A DNA stretch of 35,594 nucleotides from assembly GCA_003446375.1 (NCBI GenBank), contig DMAW01000116.1:1-35594 (forward strand), read 5' to 3'. The DNA comes from Eubacteriaceae bacterium (GTDB lineage: Bacteria > Bacillota > Clostridia > Eubacteriales > Alkalibacteraceae). This document shows positions 32,218 to 35,594 of the stretch, in pieces (positions within the stretch are counted from its first letter, which is position 1; each line of letters begins with the position of its first letter). Below the pieces are notes generated by a model. That model saw only the letters and a list, made by a program, of their open reading frames with translations, was not told where the DNA came from and did not search any database. The position numbers and the translations under genes are program-made.

Positions 32218-33492
32218 TTAAATTAAATAAAATACTAGCAAGTATACTGTGGAAATTGCAATTGATAATATCATCAATGGAAAGCCTATCCTCATATATC
32301 TAGTAAAGCTAAGCTTATGGCCCTGCCTTTCTGCAATACCCGCTACCACTACATTGGCTGAAGCACCTATCAATGTTCCATTCCCTCCCAGACACGCTCC
32401 TAAAGATATGGCCCACCAAAGAGGAGTGATGTCCGCAGGACTGTTTTCTCCTATTGCTAAGATAAGCGGTATTAACGTTGCAACAAAAGGTATATTGTCT
32501 AAAAAAGAAGATAATATTGCCGACCCCCATAAAATTACTATCGCTGTTAAGATAAAGTGCCCTTCGGTAAAGTCAAGTATGCTCTCTGCTATAAAGTGAA
32601 TCACCCCTACGTTTTCAAGTCCCCCGACAAGTATGAACAGTCCTGCAAAAAAGAATATCGTCGGCCATTCAACGCTTTTAAATATCTCCTCCACATCAGC
32701 TCCACTTATTAAAAGAAGCAAGACTGCCCCGGACATTGCAATTATCGACGAAGGGTAATCTAAGAATTTATGCAGGAAAAAACCTACCATTATGACAAAT
32801 AAAACAGCTAAACTTTTTTTAAGCAATTCGTAATCAGATATTGATTTTTTTTCATCAAATTTCATAATCAAGTCAAGCTTGTTCTTGTCAAAAACCAGTT
32901 TGTCTCTATAAAGATATTTGATAATTGCAAAAGTTATTATAAATGTCACAAACGTGACCGGGAGAAGGTTTACAACAAAATCGGCAAACCCCAAATTTGC
33001 CGCACTGCCTATCATTATATTGGGTGGATCTCCGATCAATGTAGAAGTTCCACCGATATTCGATGCAATTATTTCGGGTATCAAAAACGGTATCGGATCT
33101 AATCCCAATGTGTTTGTTATTATCAAAGTCATTGGAGCTATAAGCATTACCGTTGTCACATTATCTAAGAGCGCAGATGTTATGGCAGTGATTATTGAAA
33201 AAATCAGTATTATCTTCCACGGATCGCCCTTAACCTTCTTTGCAGAATAGATAGCCAGATATTCGAATACCCCGGTGGTCTTCACTATTGCCACGACTAT
33301 CATCATGCCTATCAAGACTCCGATCGTGTTGAAGTCTATATATGCGACAGCATCCTCCGGTGATAAAATTCGCATCAGTATCATTACACTTGCCCCTACC
33401 ATCACAGCTACAGTCCTGTTGATTTTTTCTGTGATAACTAAGCCAAGCACTATTAAAAATATTAAAATTGCCGATAAAACCTCAAAGCTCAT
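32218..33492 (-). CDS. ArsB/NhaD-family ion transporter
   Basis: A 424-residue integral membrane protein of the ion transporter superfamily that includes ArsB, NhaD antiporters and the mammalian P protein. Some eleven to twelve hydrophobic segments are seen. The two pseudo-symmetric re-entrant signatures are NIGGTSTLIGDPPNIMIGSAAN (residues 145-166) and LGGNGTLIGASANVV (368-382), and ALLDNVTTVMLIAP and SSFLDNIPFVATLIP each hold a conserved Asp-Asn. No ars genes are nearby, so Na+/H+ or organic-anion exchange is as likely as arsenite; the substrate is open. It precedes the 151-residue gene in a likely two-gene operon. Confidence 0.9.
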   Translation of the reverse strand: MSFEVLSAILIFLIVLGLVITEKINRTVAVMVGASVMILMRILSPEDAVAYIDFNTIGVLIGMMIVVAIVKTTGVFEYLAIYSAKKVKGDPWKIILIFSIITAITSALLDNVTTVMLIAPMTLIITNTLGLDPIPFLIPEIIASNIGGTSTLIGDPPNIMIGSAANLGFADFVVNLLPVTFVTFIITFAIIKYLYRDKLVFDKNKLDLIMKFDEKKSISDYELLKKSLAVLFVIMVGFFLHKFLDYPSSIIAMSGAVLLLLISGADVEEIFKSVEWPTIFFFAGLFILVGGLENVGVIHFIAESILDFTEGHFILTAIVILWGSAILSSFLDNIPFVATLIPLILAIGENSPADITPLWWAISLGACLGGNGTLIGASANVVVAGIAERQGHKLSFTRYMRIGFPLMILSIAISTVYLLVFYLI

Positions 33493-33557
33493 TACAAAAT
33501 CATTTCCTTCCTATTAATATATATTATGTCCACTGATTGATTATAATCCTCTTGAAA

Positions 33558-33582
33558 TAAAAAAGCTACCCTTGCGGCAGCC
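33558..33582 (-). terminator. Terminator downstream of the HD-GYP gene
   Basis: On the minus strand GCTGCC and GGTAGC (33581-33576 and 33570-33565) pair over six positions, one G-U, with a five-base loop. A run of six T residues follows. It ends the transcript of the tandem HD-GYP gene before the transporter gene. Confidence 0.75.
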
Positions 33583-33596
33583 TAAAATCAAAAAAA

Positions 33597-34883
33597 TCAA
33601 TAGATTTGTCCAGTATATGTAAGGAAACGGTTTTCATAAAAGTCTTTCGCCATAGATTGCTTGTTCTTAACATTGAACTCGAGCTTTTCGTAATCATCAA
33701 AAAGCAGTTCTACTATTCGCTTATCAACTTCCTTTTTATCAATGCACGATTTAAAAACACTGTAAACTCCATTTTTATCCATTCCTTTTCTATAAGGTCT
33801 GTCTTCAGTTATTGCTGTAAAAATATCTGATACAGTCATTATCCTAGCGCCTATACCAATTTCATGGCTTTTACATTTGAATGGATATCCTTCACCGTTT
33901 AGTTTTTCATGATGGTACGCAGCCATATCTGCTATTCTTTCCAACCCTCCGATTGTATTTATTACATAATAAGTGTAATATGTATGACTTTTAATCACAG
34001 CGAATTCTTCTTTGGTTAATTTACCTTTCTTTTCAAGGATTTTGTTTGGTATTGCCAGTTTTCCAATGTCGTGAAGATTTGCAGCGATGCTCATGAGCTG
34101 GATTTCAAAACTTGTAAATCCGAAATTTTCCGACAGTATATTGGCACACGCCTCTACTCCTGTAGTATGGGTCGCAGTATATGGGGATTTAAAGTCGATG
34201 ACATCTTTGTACATTTTAGAAATATGCTTTATATCGTCCAGACCAATCATTTCATTTCTAAACGGACCATTGTGCAAAAGGACATGGTATAATCTTGGCG
34301 AAACTATATCCAACCAAAATTCTTCTTTCCTAGCAACTTCTAAAAATAAGTCTACTACTTTTTGGTGTATTATGTGGCTTCCGAGATTTTTCACTATGTC
34401 TATGATGTTCTCATGCTGATGTAGAATATAAACATTTCTGTCTATAAGCCTCTCGACTAAATCTGATAGGTAAATAATCTGGGCACCAAATGCATCTGTA
34501 TCCTCTATAGGAAATTTCATATCCTTCCAATCTGTATGATGGTATCTTACCATCTTTGCTATGTGATTAAACCAGGGAGTCTGCTTTAATAGCAATTCTC
34601 CTTTTATGCAATGTGTATCTAAATTTCTAAAACTAGACTCTGCCATTTTTAAAGCGTGAAGCTCGTTTTTTTCTTCTATAGATATGGCTCCTACATCATG
34701 TAATAAAGCTGCCGCAAATATATCTTCTAAGACATCGCTGTCAACTCCTGACATTGAAGCTATCTCCATTGCGATAAATGCCGTTCTTTGCTGATGTGCC
34801 TGAATATTGGGATTTGCTATGTCGGTTATTTCCGACAATGACAAAAGAAGATTTCCTGTATTAACTGAAATAAATCTCTGCAT
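33597..34883 (-). CDS. Tandem HD / HD-GYP phosphohydrolase
   Basis: A 428-residue protein with two HD-type domains. The second is a classical HD-GYP, the class that degrades cyclic di-GMP: His239, HDIGK (271-275), His300, HHEKLNGEGYP (324-334) and Asp353. The first has an equivalent ligand order, His30, HD (62-63), His91, HH (115-116) and Asp141, but lacks the GYP motif (HHTDW) and the Lys of HDxGK. No receiver, PAS or membrane segment is present. The frame opens at 34898, but GGAGGA is seven bases before the ATG at 34883. Cyclic di-GMP is the likely substrate; cyclic GMP-AMP or another nucleotide is possible. Confidence 0.9.
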   Translation of the reverse strand: MQRFISVNTGNLLLSLSEITDIANPNIQAHQQRTAFIAMEIASMSGVDSDVLEDIFAAALLHDVGAISIEEKNELHALKMAESSFRNLDTHCIKGELLLKQTPWFNHIAKMVRYHHTDWKDMKFPIEDTDAFGAQIIYLSDLVERLIDRNVYILHQHENIIDIVKNLGSHIIHQKVVDLFLEVARKEEFWLDIVSPRLYHVLLHNGPFRNEMIGLDDIKHISKMYKDVIDFKSPYTATHTTGVEACANILSENFGFTSFEIQLMSIAANLHDIGKLAIPNKILEKKGKLTKEEFAVIKSHTYYTYYVINTIGGLERIADMAAYHHEKLNGEGYPFKCKSHEIGIGARIMTVSDIFTAITEDRPYRKGMDKNGVYSVFKSCIDKKEVDKRIVELLFDDYEKLEFNVKNKQSMAKDFYENRFLTYTGQIY

Positions 34884-35019
34884 ATAAATGTCCTCCATAA
34901 ATTTATGTCTTATTTCTTCAATATGATATATCGGAAGTTAAGCCCATATGTTTAAGTGTAATTTATTTTTTTATTATTTTTTACATCCTGCATATCTAGA
35001 TGAAATTTTTATAACCATA

Positions 35020-35028
35020 TGGTATAAT
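35020..35028 (+). promoter_or_regulatory. Candidate promoter of the ABC-F gene
   Basis: TGGTATAAT, a perfect -10 with TGn extension, lies 33 bp before the ABC-F ATG. The -35 region (around 35000) has no good match. The leader is too short for the uORF and attenuator arrangement seen ahead of some antibiotic-inducible ABC-F genes. Confidence 0.55.
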
Positions 35029-35061
35029 ACTTTGATGACATTGAACGAAGGAAGGTAACAA

Positions 35062-35594
35062 ATGATAACAGTAACTAACGTCAGCCTCCGATTTGGAGAG
35101 CAAAAATTATTTGAAGATGTAAATTTAAAATTCAATCCCGGCAACTGCTATGGAGTCATTGGCGCAAATGGCGCAGGAAAGAGTACATTCTTAAAGATTT
35201 TATCCGGAGAAATCGAACCTAACACAGGAGATGTAGGCATTGCCGCAAATACAAGAATTTCTGTACTAAAGCAGGATCATTATCAATACGATGATAATAA
35301 AGTGCTTGATACTGTAATTATGGGAAATCCCAGACTCTATCAGATAATGAGCGAAAAGGATGCTCTGTATTTAAAACCTGATTTTAACGAAGACGACGGC
35401 ATTAAAGCTGCTGAATTAGAAGGTGAGTTTGCCGATCTTGACGGCTGGGAAGCTGAGTCCGATGCAGCATTTTTGCTTCAAGGCCTTGGAATCGGAACAG
35501 ACCTTCATGATAAGACCTTAAAAGAACTTGGTGGAAACGAAAAAATCAAAGTTCTTCTTGCACAAGCGCTTTTCGGAAAGCCCGGAGTATTAAT
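35062..35594 (+). CDS. ABC-F family ATPase, YkpA/YbiT type (partial, C-terminus outside window)
   Basis: ABC-F proteins are soluble twin ATPases that act on the ribosome, not transporters. The first 177 residues are present: Walker A GANGAGKST (residues 34-42), the Q-loop with KQDH (71-74), and an altered signature KELGGNEKIKVLLAQALFGKP (155-175). The degenerate LSGG and the LLAQALFG segment are typical of the YkpA/YbiT subgroup, which is not a resistance subgroup as far as known. The ATG has GAAGGAAGG about seven bases upstream. The second ATPase half and the linker cannot be checked here. Confidence 0.92.
   Translation, partial: MITVTNVSLRFGEQKLFEDVNLKFNPGNCYGVIGANGAGKSTFLKILSGEIEPNTGDVGIAANTRISVLKQDHYQYDDNKVLDTVIMGNPRLYQIMSEKDALYLKPDFNEDDGIKAAELEGEFADLDGWEAESDAAFLLQGLGIGTDLHDKTLKELGGNEKIKVLLAQALFGKPGVL

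Noticed and set aside
32218..33492. Calling the transporter an arsenite pump (arsB)
   Set aside because: No arsR, arsC or arsA genes are adjacent, and the signatures are shared by Na+/H+ antiporters and other members of the superfamily.
34899..35061. Antibiotic-inducible leader peptide and attenuator before the ABC-F gene
   Set aside because: The likely leader is only about 25-30 bases, with no small frame or hairpin; the protein also resembles the YkpA/YbiT group rather than resistance ABC-F proteins.
1..35594. CRISPR array, tRNA/rRNA genes, insertion sequences, prophage or defence island
   Set aside because: No regularly spaced repeats, no cloverleaf or rRNA sequence, no transposase or integrase frames, and no restriction, toxin-antitoxin or other known defence genes were seen on either strand.

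Overview
The window is an AT-rich, gene-dense stretch of a Gram-positive bacterial chromosome, most likely an anaerobic Firmicute of the class Clostridia. The evidence is the bacterial HPr kinase beside uvrC, the FeoA/FeoB/Cys-rich iron set, the RodA–radical SAM–DUF2344 neighbourhood, strong AGGAGG-type ribosome binding sites, and many TTG and GTG starts. I cannot name genus or species from sequence alone. There is no CRISPR array, rRNA, tRNA, prophage or insertion sequence. The longest gap between genes is about 230 bp, so no stretch over 300 bp lacks a gene.

Region 1 (1-5684) is arginine biosynthesis. argC-argJ-argB run leftward, argB being cut by the window edge, and argG-argH run rightward from the same 228-bp intergenic region. 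A pair of ArgR-like boxes lies on the argG promoter. Region 2 (5683-11748) runs leftward: aroE-rodA, then a terminator, then a TIGR03960-type radical SAM protein, its DUF2344 partner and gltX. Region 3 (11749-16202) has a small TrpR-family gene (yerC-like) divergent from aroE and converging, with overlapping 3' ends, on acpS-nnrE/D-nadE. That operon makes the ACP-activating enzyme, repairs hydrated NAD(P)H and makes NAD.

Region 4 (16203-19721) holds an orphan TetR regulator facing a two-component system (response regulator plus histidine kinase). The system is preceded in its operon by a membrane protein with a UBA-like N-terminus (DUF4342 type). Region 5 (19773-23613) holds pgi and two DegV fatty-acid-binding paralogues that converge on a shared terminator. 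Region 6 (22223-28013) is a tightly overlapping leftward operon, uvrC–HAD phosphatase–hprK–PHP phosphoesterase–cyclophilin–degV. It joins DNA repair to carbon regulation.

Region 7 (28136-30896) has an orphan 83-residue gene converging on feoA-feoB plus a 52-residue FeoB-associated Cys-rich membrane protein. The feo promoter carries a near-consensus Fur box. Region 8 (30966-35594) has a glycerophosphodiester phosphodiesterase, an unknown 151-residue protein, an ArsB/NhaD-family ion transporter, a tandem HD/HD-GYP phosphodiesterase, and the start of an ABC-F ATPase of the YkpA/YbiT type.

Most of the window is core metabolism and housekeeping. I saw no clear new defence or mobile system. The least explained items are the UBA-like membrane protein tied to the two-component system, the tandem HD-GYP protein with a GYP-less but metal-ligand-complete first domain, the two unrecognised small proteins, and the repeat-bearing regulatory regions upstream of yerC and tetR.
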